Shown: positions 1 to 8,599, counted from the stretch's first letter. The stretch: DNA of 64,000 nt from Cellulophaga omnivescoria (GCF_001999725.1 NZ_MDDP01000043.1:170877-234876), one strand, 5' to 3'. Notes: generated from the sequence alone by a model not told the origin. Program-made: numbers and translations.

Positions 1-530
1 CAGAGCGCTTAGAGAATGTTATAAAATTGGCGGTAGACAAATCTAACTGGGGAAAAACAACAGCAAACATCTATCAAGGTTTTTCAGCGTATTACTGTCA
101 TAATTCTCACGTTGCAGAAGTAGCAGATGTTGAGGTGGTTAATGGCCAACCTGTAGTTAAAAAAGTTACTTGTGTTATAGATTGTGGTATTGTAGTAAAC
201 CCAATAGGAGCAGAAAACCAAGCTCAAGGTGGTGTTGTAGATGGTATTGGCCATGCAATGTATGGAGATTTTGCTTTTAACAAAGGTGTGCCATCTTCTA
301 AAAACTTTGATACGTATAGGTTAATAAGAATGAAAGAAGCTCCTGTGGTAGAAACTCATTTTGTGCAAAATACTTTAGCACCAACAGGTTTAGGAGAGCC
401 AACTTTACCACCAGCAGGTGCAGCTGTTGCAAATGCATTAAAAGCGGTAACAGGACATAGGTTTACACAACAGCCTTTTACTAAAAACCCAGAGCATTTA
501 AAAGTGCAGAAAAAAGAGATTATTGGTTAA
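1..530 (+). CDS. Xanthine dehydrogenase-type molybdopterin-binding subunit, C-terminal part (5' end outside window)
   Basis: The reading frame is open from the window edge, so this is the last ~175 residues of a larger protein. It matches the C-terminus of the large molybdopterin-binding subunit of the xanthine dehydrogenase / isoquinoline 1-oxidoreductase (IorB/CoxL) family, which hydroxylates N-heterocycles or aldehydes with a molybdenum cofactor. The visible signatures are a VIDCGIVVNP segment, AQGGVVDGIGHAMYGD, and GLGEPTLPPAGAAVANA, whose Glu is in the position of the family's catalytic base. The C-terminus is an ordinary family ending. It lies 2 bp before moaD at the head of a cofactor-synthesis run, so this enzyme is probably what the operon matures. 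The substrate cannot be told from this fragment. Confidence 0.9.
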   Translation, partial: ERLENVIKLAVDKSNWGKTTANIYQGFSAYYCHNSHVAEVADVEVVNGQPVVKKVTCVIDCGIVVNPIGAENQAQGGVVDGIGHAMYGDFAFNKGVPSSKNFDTYRLIRMKEAPVVETHFVQNTLAPTGLGEPTLPPAGAAVANALKAVTGHRFTQQPFTKNPEHLKVQKKEIIG

Positions 531-532
531 CT

Positions 533-775
533 ATGAAAATTTTACTATTTGGAATAACCAAAGATATTATTGGTTCTAGTGTGTTAGACATTACAAACTT
601 TACCAATACACAAAAAACAGTAGGAGATTTACATTCTTACTTGCAAAAAACATATCCAGATTTAAAAAAGCTGTCGTCTTTAGCCATAGCTGTTAATAAT
701 AGTTATGCAGAAGAAAGTACTACTTTAAAAGAGACAGATGAAATTGCTTTAATACCCCCAGTTAGTGGCGGATAA
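533..775 (+). CDS. moaD: MoaD, molybdopterin synthase sulfur-carrier subunit
   Basis: This 80-residue ubiquitin-fold protein donates sulfur, as a C-terminal thiocarboxylate, to precursor Z during molybdopterin synthesis. It ends in the family's diagnostic Gly-Gly (IPPVSGG), the residue pair adenylated by MoeB and then thiolated. Length is typical for MoaD. It starts 2 bp after the hydroxylase subunit and is followed at once by moaA. Its partner MoaE is not in the window and is presumably upstream, as are MoaC and MogA. The activating enzyme, a MoeB-rhodanese fusion, is three genes downstream. Confidence 0.92.
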   Translation: MKILLFGITKDIIGSSVLDITNFTNTQKTVGDLHSYLQKTYPDLKKLSSLAIAVNNSYAEESTTLKETDEIALIPPVSGG

Positions 776-800
776 TAGTTGTACAAACGAAAGGAGAATA

Positions 801-1784
801 ATGTTGATAGATAATCATAATAGAAAAATAAATTACTTACGCTTAGCCGTTACAGATAGATGCAATTTGCGTTGCAACTATTGTATGCCGTCTGAGGGAA
901 TTAACTTTGCAAAAAATAATAAGCTTTTTACTATTGATGAATTGGTAAAGCTTAGTGAGATAGTGGTTTCTGAGGGTATTAATAAAATTAGAATTACTGG
1001 AGGCGAGCCTTTTGTACGTAAAGACCTTATGGTTTTATTACGTAGACTAGCCGTTTTAAATGGTTTAGATGATATATCAATTACTACAAATGCAACATTA
1101 ATTGGTCCGTATATAAAAGAATTAAAAGAATTAGGTATTACTAATATAAATGTAAGCTTAGATGCAATTAACAAGCAAACATTTAATAAAATTACACGTA
1201 GAGATACGTATGATACTGTTTATGGTAATTTAATTAAACTAATTTCTGAAGGTTTTAATGTGCGTATAAACTTTATTGTTTTAGACGGACAAAATACAGA
1301 GGATATAATTTCTATTTTAGAACTAATGAAACATTACAACGTTTCTATTAGGTTTTTAGAAGAAATGCCGTTTAATGGTGGCTCTAAAGAGTTTTCAACC
1401 ATAAAGTGGGATTATAAAAGTATATTTAACCATATTAAAACAGCTTTTTCAGATATTGAAAAATTAGAGTCGCCTTCAACATCAACATCTATTAATTATA
1501 AAATTAAAGGTCATAAAAGTACGTTTGGGTTAATACCCTCTTTTAGTAGAACATTTTGTGGTTCTTGTAATAGATTACGTATTTCTGCCACCGGAGATAT
1601 AATTACATGTTTGTATGCTAAACCAAGTGCTAATGTACGAGCCCTTTTAAGAGAAGGTAATTCTAATGAAGCTGTTAAACAACAAATTATAAAAGCCATT
1701 GGCAGTAGGGCTAAAACAGGATTTGAAGCTCAAAAAAAATACGAAGGCATTTTTAGCAACTCAATGACATCTATTGGTGGTTAA
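801..1784 (+). CDS. moaA: MoaA, GTP 3',8-cyclase
   Basis: Radical-SAM enzyme that makes the first committed molybdopterin intermediate from GTP. The N-terminus carries the radical-SAM CNLRCNYC motif (Cys21, Cys25, Cys28) and a GGEP motif. The C-terminal second [4Fe-4S] site is visible as CGSCNRLR followed by a third Cys about 13 residues on. The protein ends with SIGG, the essential C-terminal Gly-Gly of MoaA. I chose the ATG at 801 (327 aa) because AAGGAG lies at 791-796. The frame is open upstream to a GTG at 765, but that start would overlap moaD and add 12 residues without family similarity. Confidence 0.96.
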   Translation: MLIDNHNRKINYLRLAVTDRCNLRCNYCMPSEGINFAKNNKLFTIDELVKLSEIVVSEGINKIRITGGEPFVRKDLMVLLRRLAVLNGLDDISITTNATLIGPYIKELKELGITNINVSLDAINKQTFNKITRRDTYDTVYGNLIKLISEGFNVRINFIVLDGQNTEDIISILELMKHYNVSIRFLEEMPFNGGSKEFSTIKWDYKSIFNHIKTAFSDIEKLESPSTSTSINYKIKGHKSTFGLIPSFSRTFCGSCNRLRISATGDIITCLYAKPSANVRALLREGNSNEAVKQQIIKAIGSRAKTGFEAQKKYEGIFSNSMTSIGG

Positions 1785-1817
1785 TGACCAGCAAAAAAAT
1801 CATAAACAATTTTTATT

Positions 1818-2420
1818 TTGAATAAAACACAACTATACGGACTAGTATTGGCTGGTGGTAAAAGCACTAGAATGGGAACTGATAAAGGTGCAATTACCTA
1901 CCATAATATTCCGCAAAGAGATTATTTATACAATTTACTAAACCAAGTATGTGATGCTACTTTTTATAGTATAAGAGAAAATCAAAAGCAAGAATTTGCT
2001 GACCAAGAAAGGGTTATTGTAGATGAAAATAAATTTAAAGGACCGTACAATGGTTTGTTAAGTGCATATAATACCAATTCTAATGTTGCTTGGTTAATTT
2101 TGGCTTGTGATTTGCCTTTGATAGACTTAACTGCTCTACAGCAACTAATAAAAGAAAGAGATTACACTAAACTGGCAACTGCTTTTGCCACCAACGAAAG
2201 TAAACTACCAGAGCCTTTATGTGCCATTTGGGAGCCAGAGGCTTTAAAAATATCTAAAGCATATTTAAATGCAGGTAATGGTAGCTGTCCGCGTAAATTT
2301 TTAATTAATTCTGATATTAAATTGGTATATCCAGAACAGGACACAGTACTACTAAATGCAAACTCTAAAGAAGAGTATAAAGTTGCATTAAAGAAAATAG
2401 AAGAAAAAGTTATTAAGTAG
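1818..2420 (+). CDS. mobA: MobA-like molybdenum cofactor guanylyltransferase
   Basis: A 200-residue nucleotidyltransferase with the LAGGKSTRMGTDKG signature loop at its N-terminus and a CDLP metal-binding motif (ILACDLPLID) near residue 100, both typical of MobA. MobA links GMP to Mo-molybdopterin to make the bis-MGD form used by DMSO-reductase-type enzymes. The start is a TTG, the first plausible initiator after the moaA stop. A second, MocA-type transferase closes the operon, so the cell may make both guanine and cytosine dinucleotide cofactors. Without biochemical data the nucleotide preference remains inferred. Confidence 0.85.
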   Translation: MNKTQLYGLVLAGGKSTRMGTDKGAITYHNIPQRDYLYNLLNQVCDATFYSIRENQKQEFADQERVIVDENKFKGPYNGLLSAYNTNSNVAWLILACDLPLIDLTALQQLIKERDYTKLATAFATNESKLPEPLCAIWEPEALKISKAYLNAGNGSCPRKFLINSDIKLVYPEQDTVLLNANSKEEYKVALKKIEEKVIK

Positions 2421-2435
2421 TTTTAGCATATAAAG

Positions 2436-3494
2436 ATGAGGTATATTAGACAAACCGTATTAAGAGAGTTTGGTGAGGTTGCACAGGAGAAATTAACTAA
2501 TGCCAAAGTTATAGTTGTTGGCGTAGGTGGTTTGGGTATTCCTGTATTACAATACCTAAATGCTATGGGTGTTGGTACTTTAGGTTTGGTAGAGGCAGAC
2601 ACTATTGATATTACCAATTTGCAACGTCAGGTGTTATATACAGAAGCAGAGGTTGGAGCATCTAAGTTAGCAACAGCTATAAACAAACTAAAAGCACAGA
2701 ATAGTACTACTATTTTTAAACAATACAATACTTTTTTAACAAAAGAAAATGTATTAGATATTGTATCTGGTTTTGATGTTATTGTAGACGCATCAGATAA
2801 TTTTGCAACTAGGTATTTGGTTAACGATGCTTGTGTTATTTTAAATAAACCGTTTGTATCGGGTGCAATTCAAGGTTTTGAAGGTCAGTTAAGTGTTTTT
2901 AACTACCAAGGCGGACCAACATACCGCTGCTTGTTTCCTAATATGCCAGCTGCTAACGAAATTCCTAATTGTAATGACAATGGTGTTTTAGGTGTTGTAC
3001 CTGGTATTATTGGTAATTTACAGGCTTTAGAAACCGTTAAACTAATAACTGGTGTAGGAGAGGTCTTATCTGGTCAATTACTATTATTTAATGGTTTGCA
3101 ACAAACATATAACAAAATAAAGTTTACTACTGTAAAAGAAAATTTAAAACGAACAGAATTAGAAGATTCCTACGGAGATAATGGTTGTTCTGTAGGTTTA
3201 TCTATAAATATAAAAGATTTTAAACAGTTGGTTAATACAAACACTAGTTTTCAATTAATAGATGTGCGTACTATTGAAGAGTACAATGTTTTTCATATTC
3301 CCAGTTCTACACATATTCCGTTAGCAGAACTAGGTATTCATCATTCCAAAGTAAAAAAAGATACAACGGTATATGTAATTTGTCAGTCTGGTATGCGTAG
3401 TAAAATGGCACAAAACCAATTACTTAAAAATAGTATTAATGTTATAGATGTAGAGGGTGGTATTAACGCCTACAGAAGTTTAGAAACAGTGTAA
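2436..3494 (+). CDS. moeB: MoeB-type adenylyltransferase fused to a rhodanese domain
   Basis: E1-like enzyme that adenylates the MoaD C-terminus, here joined to a sulfurtransferase domain as in MOCS3/MoeBR proteins. Residues 1-245 form the ThiF/MoeB domain with a GVGGLG nucleotide loop and the DNLQRQ-like ITNLQRQVLY segment; Cys179 (PNCNDNG) matches the conserved adenylation-domain Cys. Residues ~255-350 form the rhodanese domain with active-site loop CQSGMRS (Cys316). The fusion suggests one protein both activates and thiolates MoaD. One oddity is that the usual zinc-binding CxxC pairs are incomplete: the first is TYRC (only Cys165) and the second region has a single Cys (Cys251). The stop abuts the moeA ATG with no gap. 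Confidence 0.88.
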   Translation: MRYIRQTVLREFGEVAQEKLTNAKVIVVGVGGLGIPVLQYLNAMGVGTLGLVEADTIDITNLQRQVLYTEAEVGASKLATAINKLKAQNSTTIFKQYNTFLTKENVLDIVSGFDVIVDASDNFATRYLVNDACVILNKPFVSGAIQGFEGQLSVFNYQGGPTYRCLFPNMPAANEIPNCNDNGVLGVVPGIIGNLQALETVKLITGVGEVLSGQLLLFNGLQQTYNKIKFTTVKENLKRTELEDSYGDNGCSVGLSINIKDFKQLVNTNTSFQLIDVRTIEEYNVFHIPSSTHIPLAELGIHHSKVKKDTTVYVICQSGMRSKMAQNQLLKNSINVIDVEGGINAYRSLETV

Positions 3495-4694
3495 ATGATA
3501 ACATTTAAAGAAGCTTACAATAAGGTTTTACAGTATAATGTAAATTATGGTACAGAAAAAGTACAATTAAAAGATGCCGTAGGCAGAGTTTTAGCTTGTG
3601 ACGTTAAAGCCGATAGAGATTTTCCACCTTTTAATAGAGCTACAAAAGATGGCATAGCATTGTCATATTCGGCAATAAAAAATGGTCAAAATTCTTTTAA
3701 AATTGAAGCTGTAATTCCGGCGGGTAATCCTACAATAGAGCTAAAAGATAGTACATCTTGTGTAGAGATTATGACAGGTGCGGTTGTACCAAACAGCACA
3801 AATGTTGTTGTAATGTATGAGGATATAAGCATAGAGAATGACATTGCTAAACTTCATAAAACACCAGTATTAGGTCAAAATATACACTTAAAAGGTAGTG
3901 ATGAACCTAAAGGTGCAACTGTTTTGGGTGAACACACGCTTATTACTGCTGCAGAAGTTGGCGTATTGTCTGCTGTTGGTTTAGCTAATGTTTTGGTAAA
4001 AAAGTTACCTAAAATAACAACTATAGCAACAGGTAATGAGTTGGTAGAAGTAGATGAGGTTCCTTTAGCACACCAAATACGTAAGTCTAACATTAATTCT
4101 TTACACGCTGCTTTGCTACAAGAGCATATTGTGGCAGATTCTCTACATTTAAAAGACAATAAGGAGGCTATTAAAAAGGCATTAGAAATTGCTTTGCAAA
4201 CTAATGACGTTTTATTGTTAAGTGGTGGAGTTAGCAAGGGTAAGTTTGATTATTTGCCGGCTGTCTTGCAAGAGTTGGGTGTAAAAAAAGTGTTTCATAA
4301 AGTATTACAAAGACCAGGTAAACCATTTTGGTTTGGTGTACACCAAGCCACCAATACGGTAATTTTTTCGTTTCCTGGTAACCCAGCATCTACCTTTGCC
4401 AATTATCACATTTATTTTAAACCTTGGCTACAAAAAAGTTTAGGTTTAACGGTTTCTAACAATTATGTTATTTTAAACGAAGAACTTGATAATAAAGGTA
4501 GTTTAACCTTATTTTTACGTGTGAAAGTTACTTTTACTAACGGTAAACTACTTGCAAACAGAATTGTAGAAAATGGTTCTGGAGATTTAACGAGTTTGGC
4601 AAATTGCGATGGTTTTATTTGTATTGCACCAAACAATAACAGTTATAGCCTAGGGACTTTAGTTCCTTTTATACAAACAAGGAGATTATTGTAA
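3495..4694 (+). CDS. moeA: MoeA, molybdopterin molybdotransferase
   Basis: Inserts molybdate into adenylated molybdopterin, the last common step of cofactor synthesis. The 399-residue length is normal. Visible family features are an N-terminal DFPPFNRATKDGIAL segment (the region of the canonical SAMDGYA motif), MTGAVVP, TGNELVE, the catalytic-face GGVSKGKFDYL and the FSFPGNPAST loop. The ATG starts on the base after the moeB stop codon, implying translational coupling. The MPT adenylyltransferase MogA is not fused here and is not in the window. Confidence 0.95.
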   Translation: MITFKEAYNKVLQYNVNYGTEKVQLKDAVGRVLACDVKADRDFPPFNRATKDGIALSYSAIKNGQNSFKIEAVIPAGNPTIELKDSTSCVEIMTGAVVPNSTNVVVMYEDISIENDIAKLHKTPVLGQNIHLKGSDEPKGATVLGEHTLITAAEVGVLSAVGLANVLVKKLPKITTIATGNELVEVDEVPLAHQIRKSNINSLHAALLQEHIVADSLHLKDNKEAIKKALEIALQTNDVLLLSGGVSKGKFDYLPAVLQELGVKKVFHKVLQRPGKPFWFGVHQATNTVIFSFPGNPASTFANYHIYFKPWLQKSLGLTVSNNYVILNEELDNKGSLTLFLRVKVTFTNGKLLANRIVENGSGDLTSLANCDGFICIAPNNNSYSLGTLVPFIQTRRLL

Positions 4695-4696
4695 AA

Positions 4697-5707
4697 ATGA
4701 CGCACGAGCTAAAAAAAATTATAACAGCTTACACTAAAGCTAAAAAGCATAACATAAAAGCAGTTTTAGCAACTGTGGTAGCCTTAAAAGGATCATCGTA
4801 CAGAAGACCTGGTGTACGTATGCTAATTTTAGACAACGATGAAACCATTGGCGCTGTAAGTGGAGGCTGCGTAGAAAAGGAAGTTATACGCCAAGCGGCA
4901 ACTGTTTTTACAACTGGTGTAGCCAAAGTAATGACGTATGATGGAAGATATAGGTTAGGTTGCGAAGGTATTTTATATGTTTTATTAGAGCCTTTTACAC
5001 CAAATGAAGATTTTTGTAATACATTTTGGAAAGTAGTTAAAGATAGATTAGAATTTAGTATAACATCGTATTTTGAGCAAAAAGACACGGAAAATAGCAG
5101 TTTTGGATCTGTTTTTAGTTTTTTTAATGAAAAATATGCAGTTTATAATAAGTTTCAACTAAATGAAGAGTTGCCTGCATTTATTCAGAATTTAGAGCCT
5201 TGTTTTAAATTAATGATAATTGGAGCAGAACATGATGCAGTACAATTAACATCTTATGCGGCATTAACAGGTTGGGAAGTTACTGTTTGTGTTATTCCAA
5301 AAGAAGAAAAACAATTGTTAGACTTTCCGGGAGCAGAGAGTTTACAAGTTACAATGCCAGAAGAATTAGATGTTTCTAAAATAGATAACCAAACAGCTGT
5401 GGTTTTAATGACCCATAGCTATGTAAAAGATTTACAATATTTATTGGCATTAAAAAATGCACAGCCAATATATATAGGTTTATTAGGACCAACAACCAGA
5501 AGAGAAAAATTATTAAATGAATTTATAGAACAATACCCAGAGGTTAATGATGCTTTTTTAGATGTAATTCACGGTCCAGCAGGGTTGCATATTGGAGCAG
5601 AAACACCTCAAGAAATTTCTATAGCAATAGTAGCTGAAATATTAACCGTAATAAGAAAAACAAAGCCTATACAACTAAAAGACAAAATTGGAAAAATACA
5701 CAACTAA
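4697..5707 (+). CDS. XdhC/CoxI-family molybdoenzyme maturation protein
   Basis: Members of this family bind finished molybdenum cofactor, can promote its sulfuration, and deliver it to xanthine-dehydrogenase-type enzymes. The N-terminal XdhC/CoxI domain shows KGSSYRRPGVRMLI and GAVSGGCVEKEV. The C-terminal domain is a Rossmann-like XdhC_C fold with LMTHSYVKD and YIGLLGPTTRREKLL. The 336-residue length is usual for the two-domain form. It follows moeA by 2 bp and precedes the MocA-type gene, so the last two genes together look dedicated to the hydroxylase whose 3' end begins the window. Confidence 0.9.
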   Translation: MTHELKKIITAYTKAKKHNIKAVLATVVALKGSSYRRPGVRMLILDNDETIGAVSGGCVEKEVIRQAATVFTTGVAKVMTYDGRYRLGCEGILYVLLEPFTPNEDFCNTFWKVVKDRLEFSITSYFEQKDTENSSFGSVFSFFNEKYAVYNKFQLNEELPAFIQNLEPCFKLMIIGAEHDAVQLTSYAALTGWEVTVCVIPKEEKQLLDFPGAESLQVTMPEELDVSKIDNQTAVVLMTHSYVKDLQYLLALKNAQPIYIGLLGPTTRREKLLNEFIEQYPEVNDAFLDVIHGPAGLHIGAETPQEISIAIVAEILTVIRKTKPIQLKDKIGKIHN

Positions 5708-5716
5708 ACTATAACA

Positions 5717-6301
5717 ATGAAAATAGCTAATCTTATTTTAGCTGCGGGATCATCAACTAGAATGCAACAAACTAAACAAGTATTGCCTTATAAAGATACA
5801 ACACTTTTGGGCAATGCAGTACAACAAGCAGAGAGCACAGCTCTGTTAGATGTTTATGTGGTTTTAGGGGCAAACGCAGCCGAAATTAAAAAAGAAATTA
5901 ATGTTAAAGAAAAACAAGTTTTTAACAATCTAAATTGGAAAAAAGGACTTGGGAGTTCTATTGCTCACGGAATTGTAGAATTACAAAAACTAGATGAAGA
6001 GTATAATGCTGTGTTAATATCATTGGCAGACCAGCCTTTAATAGACAGTGCTTACCTTACAAAAATGGTTAGTTTATTTTCTACATCTGTTAGCACTATA
6101 GTTGCTACAAATTATGGAGACAGAGTAGGAGTGCCTGCTATTTTTGATTCTGAATATTTTGCAGAGTTAAGACAATTAAATGAAGATTTTGGAGCTAAGG
6201 AGATTCTTATAAAACATGCAAGTGAAATTGTAATGGTAGAACCTAATGGTAAAGAAATAGACGTAGATACACAACAAGATTACAACAGTATTGCACATTA
6301 A
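5717..6301 (+). CDS. MocA-type molybdenum cofactor nucleotidyltransferase
   Basis: A 194-residue NTP-transferase with LILAAGSSTRMQQTKQVLP at the N-terminus and the SLADQP metal site at mid-protein, the pattern of MocA/NboR-like enzymes rather than of MobA. MocA couples CMP to Mo-molybdopterin to give the MCD cofactor of xanthine dehydrogenase and CO dehydrogenase families. Its position as last gene, next to the XdhC protein, fits a cofactor tailored for the hydroxylase subunit at the operon's head. A related glycosyl-nucleotidyltransferase role is possible but less likely in this context. A terminator follows within 60 bp. Confidence 0.82.
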   Translation: MKIANLILAAGSSTRMQQTKQVLPYKDTTLLGNAVQQAESTALLDVYVVLGANAAEIKKEINVKEKQVFNNLNWKKGLGSSIAHGIVELQKLDEEYNAVLISLADQPLIDSAYLTKMVSLFSTSVSTIVATNYGDRVGVPAIFDSEYFAELRQLNEDFGAKEILIKHASEIVMVEPNGKEIDVDTQQDYNSIAH

Positions 6302-6330
6302 AACTGTTTGTAATTACCAGTAAAAACATA

Positions 6331-6357
6331 ACCTCTAAATAATTTAGGGGTTTTTTT
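6331..6357 (+). terminator. Rho-independent terminator of the molybdenum-cofactor operon
   Basis: Hairpin ACCTCTAAA-TAA-TTTAGGGGT (one T-G wobble) followed by a run of T. It sits 30 bp after the MocA-type stop codon and ahead of the sigma-factor gene. Confidence 0.75.
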
Positions 6358-6418
6358 ATGCAATAAAGTGTGATTTTTTTAAAGTACCTTATACTAATGT
6401 TATAAATGAAAGTTGCTT

Positions 6419-6907
6419 ATGAGCAAGGAAGAAAAATTTGTACAGTTAATACAAGATCACCAAGGATTAATTTTTAAGGTTACAACGGTTTACACCAATA
6501 ATAAGTTAGATCAGCAAGATTTGTACCAGGACATTGTGTATCAACTTTGGAAATCTTATGATAGTTTTAAAAACCAATCTAAAGTTAGTACCTGGATGTA
6601 TAGAGTAGCTTTAAATACTGCATTAACTAAACTAAAAAAGAGCACTAAAGGACCAAAAAGTATACCTATAGAAAAAGTGGTGTTACAACAAACAGAAAAT
6701 TACAATCCTATTTATGAAGATCAATTAAAATTGGTATATGCACAAATACAGCAATTAAATGTTTTAGAAAAAGCATTAATGTTATTGCTGTTAGAAGGAA
6801 AAAAGTACGAAGAAATAGCAGAAATTATTGGAATTACAGCAAGTAACGTGGGAACTAAAATTTCTAGAATTAAACAAAAGTTGAAAAATAACATTTTAAA
6901 ACAATAA
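6419..6907 (+). CDS. ECF-type RNA polymerase sigma factor
   Basis: A 162-residue sigma-70 family protein of ECF size. Region 2 is visible as DQQDLYQDIVYQLWKSYDSF and STWMYRVALNTAL, and the region 4 helix-turn-helix as LEGKKYEEIAEIIGITASN with VGTKISRIKQKL. It would direct RNA polymerase to a small regulon. I prefer the ATG at 6419; an in-frame TTG six bases earlier is also possible. The next gene begins 2 bp after its stop and encodes a small membrane protein, the usual sigma/anti-sigma layout. I could not find a convincing autoregulated promoter upstream. Confidence 0.9.
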   Translation: MSKEEKFVQLIQDHQGLIFKVTTVYTNNKLDQQDLYQDIVYQLWKSYDSFKNQSKVSTWMYRVALNTALTKLKKSTKGPKSIPIEKVVLQQTENYNPIYEDQLKLVYAQIQQLNVLEKALMLLLLEGKKYEEIAEIIGITASNVGTKISRIKQKLKNNILKQ

Positions 6908-6909
6908 CT

Positions 6910-7518
6910 ATGAATATTGAAGATATGCAAAACGTTTGGGAAAAAATGGGAAAAGATTTAGAACATCAAAAAAAATTAACAAATACTTTAATTTTAAAAA
7001 TGACACAAGAACGTTATACCCATAAATTTACCAAATTAGCTACCTATGAAACACTTGGAGCGTGTATATGTTTTATTACAGCAATTATTATCTTGTTAAA
7101 TTTTAGTAAGTTAGATACTTGGTATCTTATTTTATGTGGCGTTTTGTTAATAGCTTATTTTATTACCTTACCTTCATTTGTATTAAAATCTTTGTATGCT
7201 ATTAAAGCAATAAAAATTGATGTAGACAGTTATGCAATAACCTTAAAAAAATATGTAAAGGCTAAAAATAACCTATTGCTAGTGCAGCAGTTAGGGATTT
7301 ACTTAAATTTTGTAGCCTTACTTTTAGTAATACCAGTTTTTTCTAAGCTATTTAAAAATAAAGATATTTTTACAACAACAAACGTTATATGGTATTGGTT
7401 GTTACCAGTACTAATTATAGTAATGATTTTAATATCTAAATGGGGATACAATTGTTATAAGAAAATAACAAGTTCTGCAGAAACATTATTAAAAGAATTA
7501 GAAGATGTTACAGACTAA
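6910..7518 (+). CDS. Small membrane protein coupled to the ECF sigma factor, possible anti-sigma factor
   Basis: A 202-residue protein with a soluble ~50-residue N-terminus (beginning MNIEDMQNVWEKMGKDL) and four hydrophobic segments at about residues 50-65, 70-90, 120-140 and 155-175. The charged cytoplasmic N-terminus followed by membrane helices suits a protein that holds a sigma factor at the membrane. The 2-bp spacing to the sigma gene supports this, but I see no zinc-anti-sigma HxxxCxxC motif. Function is inferred from position only. Confidence 0.6.
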   Translation: MNIEDMQNVWEKMGKDLEHQKKLTNTLILKMTQERYTHKFTKLATYETLGACICFITAIIILLNFSKLDTWYLILCGVLLIAYFITLPSFVLKSLYAIKAIKIDVDSYAITLKKYVKAKNNLLLVQQLGIYLNFVALLLVIPVFSKLFKNKDIFTTTNVIWYWLLPVLIIVMILISKWGYNCYKKITSSAETLLKELEDVTD

Positions 7519-7531
7519 TTTGTAATATAAA

Positions 7532-7557
7532 AAAAGCAGCCAATATTGGCTGCTTTT
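7532..7557. terminator. Bidirectional terminator
   Basis: Near-perfect palindrome AAAAGCAGCCAA-TA-TTGGCTGCTTTT between the convergent sigma/membrane-protein operon and the small minus-strand gene. The A-run on one side and T-run on the other let it work in both directions. Confidence 0.85.
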
Positions 7558-7602
7558 GTATTTTATAAATGTTGTTACCTTGTTAGTGGTTAACCTTGTT
7601 AG

Positions 7603-7866
7603 CTATAGTTGAAACAAGCCACCTTTAGGAATTGCATGAAAACCTGTTGGTTTAACTGCGTTCTCAACTTTATCAATTTCAACTATTTCTGTAGTATGCA
7701 CTGTAAGTTCTGCAGGGAAAACATCTGTATTTACTAATACATCTTTAATACCACTAACGGTTAGTATAGCTTCTACAACTTTAGCAACTTCTACTTGTTC
7801 TTTAGCATTGGTAGTAAAAATTTTACCGTGGTTACCTGGTATTACATTATCAGAAAGTAAACTCAT
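7603..7866 (-). CDS. Small ferredoxin-fold (HMA-like) protein without metal-binding cysteines
   Basis: An 87-residue protein. The centre, VEVAKVVEAILTVSGIKDVLVNTDVFP, looks like the alpha-helix plus 'GV..V' strand of heavy-metal-associated domains. The metal-binding CxxC loop is absent and there is no cysteine at all. It may be a regulatory or structural relative of copper-chaperone domains. The start ATG lies ~39 bp below a clear -7 element, and the gene is monocistronic. No specific role can be assigned. Confidence 0.6.
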   Translation of the reverse strand: MSLLSDNVIPGNHGKIFTTNAKEQVEVAKVVEAILTVSGIKDVLVNTDVFPAELTVHTTEIVEIDKVENAVKPTGFHAIPKGGLFQL

Positions 7867-7904
7867 TTTGTATATTTTTAAGGGTGTAAATTATCCATTT
7901 TAAA

Positions 7905-7912
7905 CAAAATTA
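7905..7912 (-). promoter_or_regulatory. -7 element of the HMA-like gene promoter
   Basis: TAATTTTG on the minus strand fits the Bacteroidota TAnnTTTG -7 consensus and lies ~39 bp before the start codon. No clear -33 TTG is seen. Confidence 0.55.
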
Positions 7913-8026
7913 AATATTAATACCTGCAACCTCTAATATAATAACTTAAAAAAAATATAATTATTTAAACTTTTACGTCTAAACTTATAGTAAGCATAGT
8001 TTAAATTTTTAAATTGTACGTGTAAT

Positions 8027-8599
8027 ATGCAAGAGTTATTATCAAAAATAAAAAGGTGTACTGTTTGTAGTGGAAAATTAGCATTAGGTCCAAGACCAAT
8101 AGTTAGTGCGTCTTCAAAAAGTAAAATTGTTATTGTTGGTCAGGCTCCTGGTAGTTTAGTTCATAAAACTGGTATTCCTTGGAACGATAAAAGCGGAGAA
8201 AATTTAAGAGACTGGATGGGAATCACCAAAGAAGACTTTTATAATACAGATAAAGTAGCCATTATTCCTATGGGGTTTTGTTACCCTGGTAAGGGTAAAT
8301 CTGGAGATTTACCACCAACAAAAGAGTGTGCTCCTTTATGGCACAAGCCAATTTTAGATGACATAAAAAATGTGCAATTAACCCTTTTAATTGGTGCTTA
8401 CGCACATAATTACTATTTAGGACATAAGGCTGAAAAAACACTTACACAAACAGTTAAAAATTACCATAACTATTTGCCCAATTATATGGTGTTACCACAT
8501 CCTTCTCCCAGAAATAATATATGGCAAGCAAAAAATAAATGGTTTGTAACAGATGTATTGCCAGAACTTAAGTTACAAGTAAAACAGATATTAAAATAA
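8027..8599 (+). CDS. Uracil-DNA glycosylase-family protein
   Basis: A 190-residue UDG-superfamily protein. It has CTVC near residues 11-14, the phosphate/uracil-binding motif IVGQAPG at about residues 36-42 (equivalent to motif A), and a C-terminal HPSPRN segment equivalent to the leucine-loop motif HPSP. Such proteins excise uracil or related lesions from DNA. The segment after GQAPG (KTGIPWNDKSGENLRDWMG) is typical of a Bacteroidota/proteobacterial subgroup annotated simply as uracil-DNA glycosylase family. Motif A lacks the Asp of family-1 enzymes, so activity is presumed from family only. Confidence 0.82.
   Translation: MQELLSKIKRCTVCSGKLALGPRPIVSASSKSKIVIVGQAPGSLVHKTGIPWNDKSGENLRDWMGITKEDFYNTDKVAIIPMGFCYPGKGKSGDLPPTKECAPLWHKPILDDIKNVQLTLLIGAYAHNYYLGHKAEKTLTQTVKNYHNYLPNYMVLPHPSPRNNIWQAKNKWFVTDVLPELKLQVKQILK

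Noticed and set aside
765..800. Longer moaA start at the GTG at 765
   Set aside because: It would overlap moaD and adds residues without similarity; AAGGAG precedes the ATG at 801.
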